Assembly (NCBI GenBank): GCA_003290165.1
Contig: QNQO01000504.1
Coordinates: 248,001-312,000 of the forward strand
Length of the DNA stretch: 64,000 nt
Reading direction: 5' to 3'
DNA from: Berberis thunbergii
Taxonomy: Eukaryota; Streptophyta; Magnoliopsida; Ranunculales; Berberidaceae
Position 1 is the stretch's first letter; every line of letters begins with the position of its first letter. The position numbers were made by a program, and so were the translations under genes. Positions 10,296-20,461 of this stretch are shown piece after piece. The notes beneath the pieces are model-generated. The model was not told the origin of the DNA and did not search any database. It was given only the letters and a program-made list of their open reading frames with translations.

Positions 10296-12105
10296 TCTTT
10301 TGCTAGTCCTCGAGCAATTCTAAGAAACAAAAATAAAAGACTCAAATGACTCAATCTATACTTTCCAACATTTGTCTCAGAGATTTTCAACGGATCATGA
10401 CATGTTAAGATTCTTTGTAAACACGATATTAAATCCACATCATTCGAAAATTAATACACGTTCATAGCAATGATATAAAAATTTACAATTAAATCAATCC
10501 AAGTGACTGTGAAACTCAAGCGCGTGCCAAGAAGAATTATCCCAAAAATCTCACTAGATACACTCCTTTCTTTTTCACTGATTGTTTGGTAAAATAACTC
10601 TTTCTATTCTAGTTATATGTGAGTGGATTGATGTGAAAGGGAAACAAATAGCTCACATATGATATAACAAGAAATAATGGCATTTTTCTGACTTTTTTTT
10701 TTTTTTATAGATATATGATCTCATGGAAGGAATGCTACTACTTGAATGCAAGAACTAGTGACACCATATGCTCATACCTCATTCGAATCTCCACATCGTG
10801 ACATTGCAAGACACACTCAATCAAAAGGTCTTAATTCAGGTTGTAATGGGGCCAAGGGTCAAGGGAAGAGAAAGAACGGATATGAAGTTTTCAAAGGGCT
10901 TGAAGAAATTGTGAAAGCATGCAATAAGATTAGAGAAATTAGCAAAGAATCATATGGTTCAAGACATAAGTGGGAAAATGACGATGTGACTCATTGATAA
11001 TGAAGGAATTGAACTATCTGTATGGTACTGTAATACTGAATGGATAAAGATAAGGACTTGTATCCCTTTTGTAACTTTTTTTTTTTTTCTCTTTTTTTTA
11101 GCAACTCTTTTTTTTTTTTTTTTTTTAACTGTCTACCACAAGGGTCTTCCCCCACACTTGCTTTTCAACATACCTTGAACCACAATAAAGTATCTTCAAA
11201 TCAAATTATGCTCCACTCTTTTATTAGGATAGAGAATGAGGGTAATGAAATAAAAGGCTTAATAACAGGCTCAATGGGGTTAACCTAAAGGAAAAATATT
11301 ATGGATCGGGCTTATTTGACAATGGTGGAAACTAGGTGCCTTTATCATGTCAAGCATGTCATGCAATTCAATATGATGCTTTGAACGAAATTAATACAAG
11401 TTCTAGTGTTTAATTCTTAATTTTGAAAGCAATCCAAGAGCAACCAAAGCAAACAAAATTGAGATCATGCAACGAATTACTATTGACAAAAGAAATAAAA
11501 GATGACCTAACTAAAAACTCTCAAAATCAAAGGAACAATAGGCTCAAAACTCACATATGGGTTAGAATGAGTTAAATTCAACTAAGCATGCTATGAGTAC
11601 CAATTACTAAGTTGATTACATGTGAATTTGCATATGATAACCATAAATGAGCATTAACCAAAGAATAATATTAGATTTTAAATCATGTTTATAAATCACC
11701 TTAAAGTCATGCAATTAAAACCAAATCTCATCATTGTGTTGGAACGTATCCTAAGACTCAAAACAACTATAATTTATTTATTTTTATTATTATTATTTTT
11801 TAATTTTGTTTTTTTTTTTTGACACTAATACCAACAAAGAAAATAAAAACCAACAATTTTTTTTTTTTCAAAATAATTCAAAATAAAATAATGTTTTGTT
11901 CCCCCACACTTAAACCTAACATTGTCCTCAATGTTAATAGATTATAGCACATGCAATGAAAGATTTAAACGCGGAAAAACAAACTACTAACAAACAAAAA
12001 CAAAAACAACGAAAATAAAATAAAATGATAAAGAAAGCAAATTTGATTGGGTTGCCTCCCAAGAAGCGCTTGTCTTAACGCCGTGCAGCCTGACGGTATC
12101 TCCAA
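10296..12105 (-). other. 3' noncoding region of element E
   Basis: No convincing coding frame. It contains the hairpin-forming motif TTGCTCGAGGACTAGCAA (minus strand, 10300-10317), poly-T and poly-A runs (about 10687-10705, 11077-11126, 11850-11869), and the conserved post-frame motif at 12049-12082. The region between pol and 3' LTR in Athila elements can carry an env-like gene; none is visible here. Confidence 0.7.
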
Positions 12106-14802
12106 TTAATCCTCAGAATAAGTGGGAACATGGAGTGATACGTTCTCCACGTCATGCTCCACAAATGACTCATAATAGGGCTTAAGTCGATGATGTTTCA
12201 CTTTAAACTCCTTTCCGGTTGTGACACTCTTAATCTGTACAAGACCATGAGGAAAAACATTAGTAACAATAAAAGGACCAACCCATTCAGAACGCAACTT
12301 ACCAGTTCTAAGACATGATTGGAAAAGCAAGACTTTCATTCCAATGACAAAAGTATTTCCATGGATCATCTGATCATGAAAAACTATAGTGTTCTCCTTA
12401 TAATTGCTTTTACTATCATAAGCCTCATCCTGAATCTTTTCAAGCTCATTCAACTAAAATTTCTTCCGCTTCTTTGTGTCATAGGGAACTCCATTGCTCT
12501 CATATCCAACGGCAGTAGTGATGTTGGTCTCAAGTTCATCCTCATTTTTGAGGTCTGACAATTTCTGGGCCAAATTGTCATTCACATGAATAGAAAAACA
12601 AGAATGATTTTTATCATGATATCTCGTGGCTTCAAAGATGTTGAAGCGAATCACATCACCATCAAATTCCATGGTCAGTTTCCCCGCATGTACATCAATA
12701 TTTGTCTTCGCAGTTTTCATGAAGGGGCGCCCTAAAAGAAGAGGCAAAGGTGCTGATAATTCCGAATCTTCCATCTCAAGAACATAGAAATCTGCTGGGA
12801 ATATCAAATGGTTAACCTGCACTAACACATCTTCCAACAAACCTCGAGGATATGCATTAGAACGGTCAGCCAATTGAATAATAACACCATCATTTTTTAA
12901 TTTCCCAAGATTCATAGATCGATAAATAGAATACGGCATAACATTAATTGAAGCACCTAAGTCTAACATTGCATTTTCAATTTTAGTATTACCGATAACA
13001 CAAGGGATAGTAAAACTACCTGGATCCTTACACTTCGGTGGCAACTTCCTTTGAAGAACTGCGGAGACATTCTCACTTACCTTAACTACCTCTCCGTCTC
13101 GAAGTCGTCTCTTTGTTGTGCAAAGCTCCTTCAAAAATTTTGCATACTTAGGCACTTGCTTAATAGCATCAAGAAGCGGAATATTGACTTGGACTTTTCG
13201 GAAGGTTTCCAAAATTTCCTTATCCTATTCATCTTTCCTAGATTTGGCAAACCTACCTGGAAAAGGCAAAAAAGGTGGAACAAGATTAACAGAAACTGAA
13301 TTTGGAATACTCACCTTCTTACCTTGGAGTTCTGATGTTTCAATGTTGGATGGATCATCCTTCTGTAACTCAGTTTTCTTATTTTGACTCTGTTTAGGGA
13401 CTATTGCATCATTCTCAAGTTGCCTACCACTCCTCAATGTAATTGCTTTTGCAGTTTCAAACCTGCCCTTTGGATTTGGAGTGGTAGAACTAGGAAGTTT
13501 TCCTTGCTCGCGAATTTGTCCAATAAACTCAGCTATTTGTCCCATCTGTAGCTTCAAATCTGCTATATCTTTTGCTTGATTCTGCTGAGAAATAGTTAAT
13601 GATTTCAGAATCTCATCATAATTAAGTGGCATACCTGAATTGTGCTGAGGTGGTTCAGGTGGTCCTTGAAAGAAACCAGGAGGTGGCCGATTCGAAGTCT
13701 GTTGTTGAGGTTGTTCTGAATTTCTCCATCCAAAACTTGGGTGATTTCTCCAACCTTCATTGTAGGTGTTCGAATAAGGATTATTTCTATAGTGATTTTG
13801 CCCCTGAAAACCTATTGCATTGACATTCTCCCAACCGATATTCTCAATCAGTTGAGGACATTGATCAGATGGATGTCCTGGCTTTGTACACACGCCACAA
13901 ACCTGTGCAACTCCTAGCATATTCGGCTTCCCTAGGGCCTGAGTCACAAGTGAGGTAAGATTAGCCATTTGAGCTTCCAAACTAGAATTAGTACTTACCT
14001 CATTGACTTGGCGTGAAGGCTCTCCAATTCCTTCATACTGCTGGGCATTTAAGGCTCGGTTTGCAATCAAAGTTTTTGCTGCTGCTGGAGTTTTATCAAC
14101 CAAAGCTCCTCCTGCCGCTGCATCTAACATCTGTCGCTCAAGAGGAAGCAATCCCTCATAAAAGTATTGAATCAGGAGCTCCTCCTTCATCTGATGCTGC
14201 GGGCATGATGCTATGAGAGTTTTGAAGCGCTCATAGTAAGCCGGATATGATTCTCCTGGACCTTGCTGTATACCACTGATTTTCTTCCTCAATAAGATAA
14301 TTTTGGAAGTTGGGAAGAATTTCTCTAGAAACACCTTCTTCATGCTTTCCCAAGAATATACTGTTCCGGAAGGTAGTTCATAGAGCCAATCCTTAGCCCT
14401 ATCAGTCAGAGAAAAGGGGAATGCTCTCAACTTTAGAATGTTTTCATCCACATTTATTGGAGTCATACTGGAGCATACTATTTCAAATTCCTTTAAATGT
14501 TTATTTGGATCCTCCATGGAAAGACCATGATACTTCGGAATATGATGAAGTAGGCTAGATTTCAGCTCAAATGACTCAGTCTTGCCCTGCGCGGCTAATG
14601 GGTACTGAATGCACAAGGGTGCGGCATTGTCCAAGGTGGATGCCGAAAGTTCTTTAATAGATCTATTATCTCCCATGTCGAACTCTTCATATTCAAAGCT
14701 AGATGTTTGTAGTTCTTTTGTTTCTCTTCTTCGTCTTCTAAATGTTTTCTCAGGCTCTGAATCGTATTCTACCAAGTTTTCGCTGGATTTCCTATTGTAC
14801 AT
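12106..14802 (-). CDS. Gag / aspartic protease / integrase C-terminal tail of element E, with two in-frame amber codons
   Basis: One continuous minus-strand frame of 899 codons is broken only by TAG at 13225-13227 and TAG at 12454-12456. Residues 1-525 are gag: a retrotransposon gag domain (about 110-215, with the RAFPFSLTDRAKDWLYELP stretch) and a CCHC zinc knuckle C-x2-C-x4-H-x4-C near residue 302. The next part has the aspartic protease signature DLGAS (about residue 84 of the 252-aa segment), followed by an LPLLLGRPF strand. After the second stop comes a 115-aa segment with GKLRSEWVGPF and HHRLKPYY, typical of an integrase C-terminus. Reverse transcriptase, RNase H and the integrase core are missing, apparently by one deletion that kept frame. 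Gag packages RNA; the protease would mature it. Confidence 0.85.
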
Positions 14803-14896
14803 GAACTAGTACCTGAAATAAAGAAAGTAAGAAAAAAATCAATAAAAATAAAAATAAATAAATAAAAACTAATTAAGTAATCAACAACTTTTCTAA

Positions 14897-14914
14897 TCCC
14901 CGGCAACGGCGCCA
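14897..14914 (-). promoter_or_regulatory. Primer-binding site of element E (tRNA-Asp)
   Basis: Minus strand TGGCGCCGTTGCCGGGGA lies five bases inside the 5' LTR end. It is the Athila-type primer site complementary to the 3' end of tRNA-Asp. Confidence 0.9.
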
Positions 14915-14919
14915 AAAAT

Positions 14920-16592
14920 TGATGTGCTATTTTAGTAGCACACAACTTAATACCCTGCTTTGTGATTTGTAGTATAGAATAAGTAGGGATCGTTCTAGAC
15001 CGGGGATTAGAGGGCGTGTTAATTACACTAATAATAATTAAAATACAACTAACAACCTAATTAATTAAATAAAAGGGGATTGGATTTTCTAAATTAAATT
15101 ATGAAAATAACTACGAAAATTAATGTAAAGATAATAAACTAAATAGATGACAAAGATGAGAAATTAGCTAAGGGTTTTATCTCCACACACCAAACATATG
15201 CTTATAAATTAATCTTCAATAATCACTTGCTAACTCGTGAGAGACAATGCTCAAGACTAACCGTGACCGCACTGCATTAATCTTATTATTTTCCCAAGTT
15301 CGTTGAATTAAACTAAGCGTCGCTTTCAAACTATTCTTATCATGCTATCTAAACAGGAATCGCAAGTTAAATAGCAATCTAAGATCATTAATTTTTGTGG
15401 AAAATATGAACACTGACTAGGCAATCACAAGTATGATCAGCATCTTGTTCTTGCCTAGGTTTTTACTTAACCTTACCAACGTTCCTTGGTATTTACTACT
15501 TGTGAGTACAAAATCATAACAATAAGGTGAAACTCTCCTATACTCTAGCCCCAGATCCTAGCATGCTTACTAAGTTGGCCACCTTAACAAACATAAAAGG
15601 AAAAGTTCTCTATAAAGCAGTTAAGCAAAACACAATCACTAATAGCAAGGAAGATTAAATTCAATTAATTTATGAAGCACATGTTCGGGGCTTCGAATCC
15701 ACCCCTAACTAAGAGGAGTTTAGCTAGACATATTAATTATGTTTAAACAGTAATCCATAATCAATAATCAAACTAAAATTAAGAGAAAGAGTTGAGAGAT
15801 GAAATAAAACACTGCCGCCTGATCCGTGGTGGTAGAGAGTAAAAATTGGGGTGTAAATAGCAGAAGAAAATCCTCTTGCTCTTCGCGATCTGCTCCTTCG
15901 CCTTCCTCTCGCGAATTTGCTCGTTCTCTACTTCCTTAGCTCCCTTATTCAATTGCTGCTTCGGCTGTGTTCGTGACGAGAGACTGCGAGAGATGAAGCA
16001 GGCGATGGAGGGACGACGATCGGCTAAGAGAGGGATCAGGTGAGAAGGAGATGCGGACGGTGAAGATGGCGAAGACAGGGGACAGCGAGAGAGACTGTGG
16101 CTGCTGGCGAGGTGGTTCTGTTTGAATGAAGAGAGGATGATGAAGGGCTATCGCGAGGATGAAGGATCTGCGAGAATGGGGTTTGATTGGGTTTGATGGA
16201 GGCGAGGTGGATGATGAACTGAGGACGATGGAGATGGATGGTGGGTGACGGCGGCTAGGGTTTATGCGAGGATATGGATGCAGTGGATGGGATGTTTTGG
16301 GTGAGTCGATGGATGATCCCTCCAAGCCAGGTATGTCCCCTTTTTATTCTTATTTTCTTCCTTCTGTGGTTTCCTTGCTTGTGTTGTTTCCTTGCTTGTG
16401 TGGTTTCCTTGTTGGTGTGAAGTCCTTGTGCAATTAGTATTCCTAAATTGCCAATTTGCTTCTATTTTAAAGTATTGTAATTGGAAACCTACACAAACAT
16501 GAAAATAACAATTAGTACCATAATTAACAAATAATAGCTAGTAATACATATAGAAATATGGTACTAAAAATAGCATAATTATGCCCCTATCA
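14920..16592 (-). repeat. 5' LTR of element E
   Basis: 1673 bp. It is longer than the 3' LTR because of an extra tandem unit (TTTCCTTGCTTGTGT type) near 16380. Confidence 0.95.
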
Positions 16593-17390
16593 GGCACTGG
16601 ACGGTATGGGACGAGATGGACCCATCCCTATCCCATCCCGTTAATTCGGGATCGAGATAGGGCGGGATGGGATAGACCTCATCCCGACCTCGTCCCATCT
16701 CAAATGGGATCAGGACAGGACGGGATGAGCATGTACTAAATAGTCATGCAATAAAAAATAACAAAAAGAGTTTTATCAAACATTACTCATACATCAATAA
16801 TGTCAAATTTATATACGTATAACTTACATCATAAATAATAATAAATATTAAATAAATAAATATTAAACTTTTTTAAAAGGCAAATAAATATTAAATTTCA
16901 TTTAGAATTAATAATTCAATTCATTTAGATTTTATATATAATTTCATCTTACATTGATTTAATTTCAACACATCCTAGACTTTAATTTAGAAGAGTATTT
17001 TGATTAAAATTAATAATAATAAATATTAAATAAATAAATTTGCGACAATTATTTTGAATTGAATTTCAACTCTTCATTAGTAAAGAAAAGCTATAGGGTC
17101 GTATGCCATTTATTTTGTTTGTGCATCATTTAGGTGACATTTAGGGTTCTGTTTTTTTTATTTTTTAGAGTTAGGTGATCTTCAAATAGCGCTTAGGCTT
17201 GCATTTTAAAAAAAAACTTAATTAAAAAAATATTAAATTAAAAAAAATTGAAGCCTATTTAGGAGTGTTGACTTTGAACCTTTGATATCCAATAGTTTAT
17301 GTATACCTGGGTGCGTGATTCTAAGAGTAGGCTTGTCCGACAAGACTTCGAGAAGTTCTTTGAAGTCTCCATTACCTATTTAGGTTCATC

Positions 17391-18974
17391 ATCTTGTCCG
17401 CTGAGACGACTGAGGAGAAGCCTTTAAGGATTACTTCGCCCATTTTTCTAGTAGTGTTTTGTCTTGCATTGTTTTACCTGAGACAAATGCAAACAGATTC
17501 ACACTCAGACCATATATTATTCATCTTTTGCCTTCTTTTTATGGTTTTGAGAAAGAGGACCATTATCTTCATGTCAAAGAATTTCTTAACATCTGCGCTA
17601 CCCTGAAGTACCAAAACTTTTCTGATGATTCGGTCTGTCTTAGGTTATTTCCTTTTTCTCTGAAAGATAAGGCGAAATCGTGGTTAAACTCATTAGAGAC
17701 GGGATCCATCACAACGTGGGATATGTTATCAAGAAAGTTCTTGACTGAGTATTTCCCCATTCATAAAAAGAATGCCCTCCGACGAGATTTATCTAATTTT
17801 CAATAAAAAGAGGGTGAACCTTTCTATGAATGTTGGGAAAGGTTCAATGAGCTCATAGTCAGGTGTCCCCATCAGAGATTCGAGAAGTGGCGGCTAGTTC
17901 AATACTTTCATGATGGTTTAACGCCTCAAAACCGTCGTATGATTGATGCCACTAGTGGTGGGTCATTAATGAAGATGAGTGTTAATGAGAAATGGGAATT
18001 CTTTGAAACGCTTTCCAAAAATTCTCAGCAATGGGATTATTTGATATAGGAGTCTGATAGGCATAAGGGCGATCTATATGAAGTTAGAGATACATCGGTT
18101 CACCCCCCTTCTGCCTCGAAATTAGAGACAGTTGTTATGACCATGGCTCAAAAGATAAATGCACTTTTGAATTTGACTCAACCTGCACTTCCTTCAAACG
18201 CTTCATCTGAAGTTTGTGTTGCATGTTCGAGTCATGGTCATTCAATAGCTAATTGTGACTTGCAAAATGATTATATTGCATACTATGCTAAGCAAGTCAA
18301 CTTTTTTAATGCGATGTGGCGACCTGGCAATAATCCACAACCTAACTATTACAATTCAGGGTTCGCCAAACATCCAAATCTTCCATGGGTCCATGGCCCA
18401 CACCAAGGGGGACCTGTTGTTTTCTCCCAGGCTCCTCAAGCCTCTAGCCATGTTAGGCCCCACCTTAACCAAGTTCCTCTATCCAACACATCAAGTTTAG
18501 AGGAAATGGTTAATCGGTTTTTGCAGCGCTCAGAAAGTATAATTGAGCAGAATTATAAGGACATATCTAAGTTGAAATCCACGACTCAGCACCAATCTCA
18601 GACCCTCATTACACTTGAGATAGGTGTGAGTAAGTTTACTCAGTCTTTTTCTGAGAGAGAGCTAGAGATATTTCCTAGTCAACCTGTTCCAAACTCGAAG
18701 GGTCAATTCGCAGTTGGTAGTACATCTGAGTCACGCCATGAAGATGTCCAATCTATTACTACCTTTAGGAGTGGAAAACATGTTGACAATCGGGTACGAG
18801 TGCTCGATTCGAGTGTCATTTCCGTCTAACTCAAAGCAGGTTGCATTTCCATCTGACAAGGAGGTTGATAAAGCCTCACCTTCTAAAGATGTGCCACTTG
18901 ACTCTGACCCCACTCAGGCATCTTATTTGCCTAGGGCACCATTTCCATCACGGTTAGCTCCAACAAAGAAATGA
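17391..18974 (+). pseudogene. gag pseudogene of element A
   Basis: The translation matches element B gag. There is a one-base deletion near 17430, a stop after DLSNFQ at about 17804-17806, and a stop near 18047. The gag domain is at about 17460-18030 (RLFPFSLKDKAKSWLNSLE stretch). An intact CCHC knuckle C-x2-C-x4-H-x4-C is encoded near 18210-18260, in the open segment 18137-18829. It continues towards the protease. Confidence 0.85.
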
Positions 18975-18989
18975 ATAAATGCTAACGAT

Positions 18990-19528
18990 GTAATGGAAAT
19001 TTTTAAACAAGTTCACATTAATATTCCATTGCTCGATGTTATTAAGCAAGTTCCTATCTATGCCAAATTTTTGAACGATCTTTGCACATAGAAGCGAAAG
19101 CTACATGTGCAAAAGGGAGCCTTCCTCTCCGAGCAAGTAAGCTCAATTATTAAACACAGAACTCCGCCTAAGTATACATATCCGAGGTGCCCGATTATTT
19201 CTTGTGTTATCGTTGATCATATGAATGATAATGCAATGTTGGATTTGGGGGCGAGTGTTAATTTGTTGCCATACTCTATTTATGAGCAATTAGGTCTCGG
19301 CGAACTAAAACCGACTAAAGTAACACTGCAATTGGCAGATAGATCAATCAAAAGTCCCCGCGGTGTTATAAAAGATGTGATCATGAAGGTTAATAAATTA
19401 TATTTTCAAGTGGACTTCATAGTTCTTGATACACAACATGTTCACAACCCCTCCAGTTACATTTCAATTATTTTGAGTCGCCATTTTTTGCCACATCTAA
19501 TGCTATTATTAACTGTAGGAATGGAATC
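18990..19528 (+). pseudogene. Aspartic protease pseudogene of element A
   Basis: Contains IPLLDVIKQVP and, near 19242, the catalytic signature DLGAS followed by VNLLPYSIY, then QLADRS and the flap region, all like element E. A stop (TAG) lies near 19090, and the last strand reads LSRHF instead of LGRPF. Retroviral-type protease, inactive as encoded. Confidence 0.8.
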
Positions 19529-20461
19529 ATGAAACTGTCATTTGGCAACATGACCGTCGAACTCAATGTTTTTAATATAAGCCAACAACCTCTTGAGTCT
19601 GAAGTTGTTTGTGAAGTTAACATGATTGAGAATTCGATGGAGAATTCCTTATTGCAGTCTGCATCAGATGATCCCTTAGCAGCATGTTTGACTCACTTCG
19701 GTTTAGACTTCGATATTGATGATTCCATTAGGAAAGTGAATGATTTTATTGATTCAACCCTTATTATGGATCTGGGTTACACATGGAAGCCTAAAGTAGA
19801 ACTCCTTCCACCCAGTGAGTCAAAACTGAACCGTTCTACTGATACTATTGGGCTTTCTAACCCATTCCCTTTCTCGCCTTTTCACGATGACTCATTTGAC
19901 ATATGTCCTCCTAGTGACTCCTACATGAAGTATGATTCTCAATATTCTTTGGAGAGAATACATCCCATAGATAGTGTTGATTCCAAGTTTGGGGGTGTTG
20001 TTGAGCTGTCTAGCCCATCATCTTTGTGCAATTCATTTTGTTATGATGAGCATGTACCACCTGATATATCTGTAGACATACCTCTTTTCATCCCTTTAAT
20101 AGTGACTGACACTACCTATGTGGATCCCTTATTTTTAAGAGATGATTTTAGTGTTGACCATCTTATTGTGCAACACATTCAATCTTCTGATTTGACACCA
20201 AACATAGGATGTACCTTTTTAAGAGTAGAAAAGATTCATTTGTTGGATATCCATGTTGGTGACAACTTTTTGCTCCATATCCCTATGACTTCTTTACTAC
20301 CACGAGTTCGTTCGCATTTTTTCTATGATTTTGCATGTTGTCTTCATCGTTTTAGGGGTGTGTTTGTTTTTGTTGTGATGCATGTGGGTGCTACTATATG
20401 TTGGATGGATCCTCAACTTTTTCGGTTGTTCCTATATGATCTAGTCAACATCGTGGACTAA
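19529..20461 (+). CDS. Post-protease open frame of element A, unknown function
   Basis: 310 open codons follow the protease. The first part (to about residue 110, with DPLAACLTHFGLDFD and WKPKVELLPPSESKL) looks like the linker that normally joins protease to reverse transcriptase in Athila-type polyproteins. Reverse transcriptase does not follow. Instead there is an acidic, Ser/Asp/Pro-rich stretch (YSLERIHPID, DEHVPPDISVDIPL, DPLFLRDDF) and a hydrophobic C-terminal part from about residue 250. Much of this is shared with 41865-42392 of element B, so it belonged to their common ancestor. Function unknown. The listed start is the first Met of the open segment and may not be a true start. Confidence 0.6.
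   Translation: MKLSFGNMTVELNVFNISQQPLESEVVCEVNMIENSMENSLLQSASDDPLAACLTHFGLDFDIDDSIRKVNDFIDSTLIMDLGYTWKPKVELLPPSESKLNRSTDTIGLSNPFPFSPFHDDSFDICPPSDSYMKYDSQYSLERIHPIDSVDSKFGGVVELSSPSSLCNSFCYDEHVPPDISVDIPLFIPLIVTDTTYVDPLFLRDDFSVDHLIVQHIQSSDLTPNIGCTFLRVEKIHLLDIHVGDNFLLHIPMTSLLPRVRSHFFYDFACCLHRFRGVFVFVVMHVGATICWMDPQLFRLFLYDLVNIVD

Larger units (their letters stand above)
8624..16592 (-). mobile_element. Element E: young non-autonomous Athila-like gypsy retrotransposon
   Basis: The LTRs are 8624-10279 and 14920-16592, both bounded by TGATG and CTATCA in plus-strand reading. The TSD is perfect: GGCAC at 8619-8623 and 16593-16597. On the minus strand the order is 5' LTR (right), tRNA-Asp primer site, gag-protease-integrase tail (14802-12106), conserved post-frame motif, about 1.8 kb noncoding, polypurine tract, 3' LTR (left). 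I count about seven substitutions between the LTRs, plus one extra short tandem unit of 17-18 bp in the right LTR near 16380. That indicates recent insertion. There is no reverse transcriptase or RNase H, so movement would need a helper element. Confidence 0.96.
8611..17040. mobile_element. hAT-like element remnant in A, split by element E
   Basis: The left 13 bp, TAGGGGTAGGCAC (8611-8623), correspond to the TAGGGGTGGGCA terminus of the hAT at 45954-46796. After element E the body resumes at 16598 with the same GGGAT/ATCCC-rich subterminal sequence, then AT-rich DNA. The right terminus is not visible. Sequence homologous to element B leader returns near 17041, with about 115 bp of the B leader missing, so the right end was probably lost by deletion. 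The end coordinate is approximate. Confidence 0.65.

Noticed and set aside
12319..14809. Plus-strand frames opposite the element E coding region
   Set aside because: Shadows of the minus-strand gag-protease frame; none has a recognisable domain.
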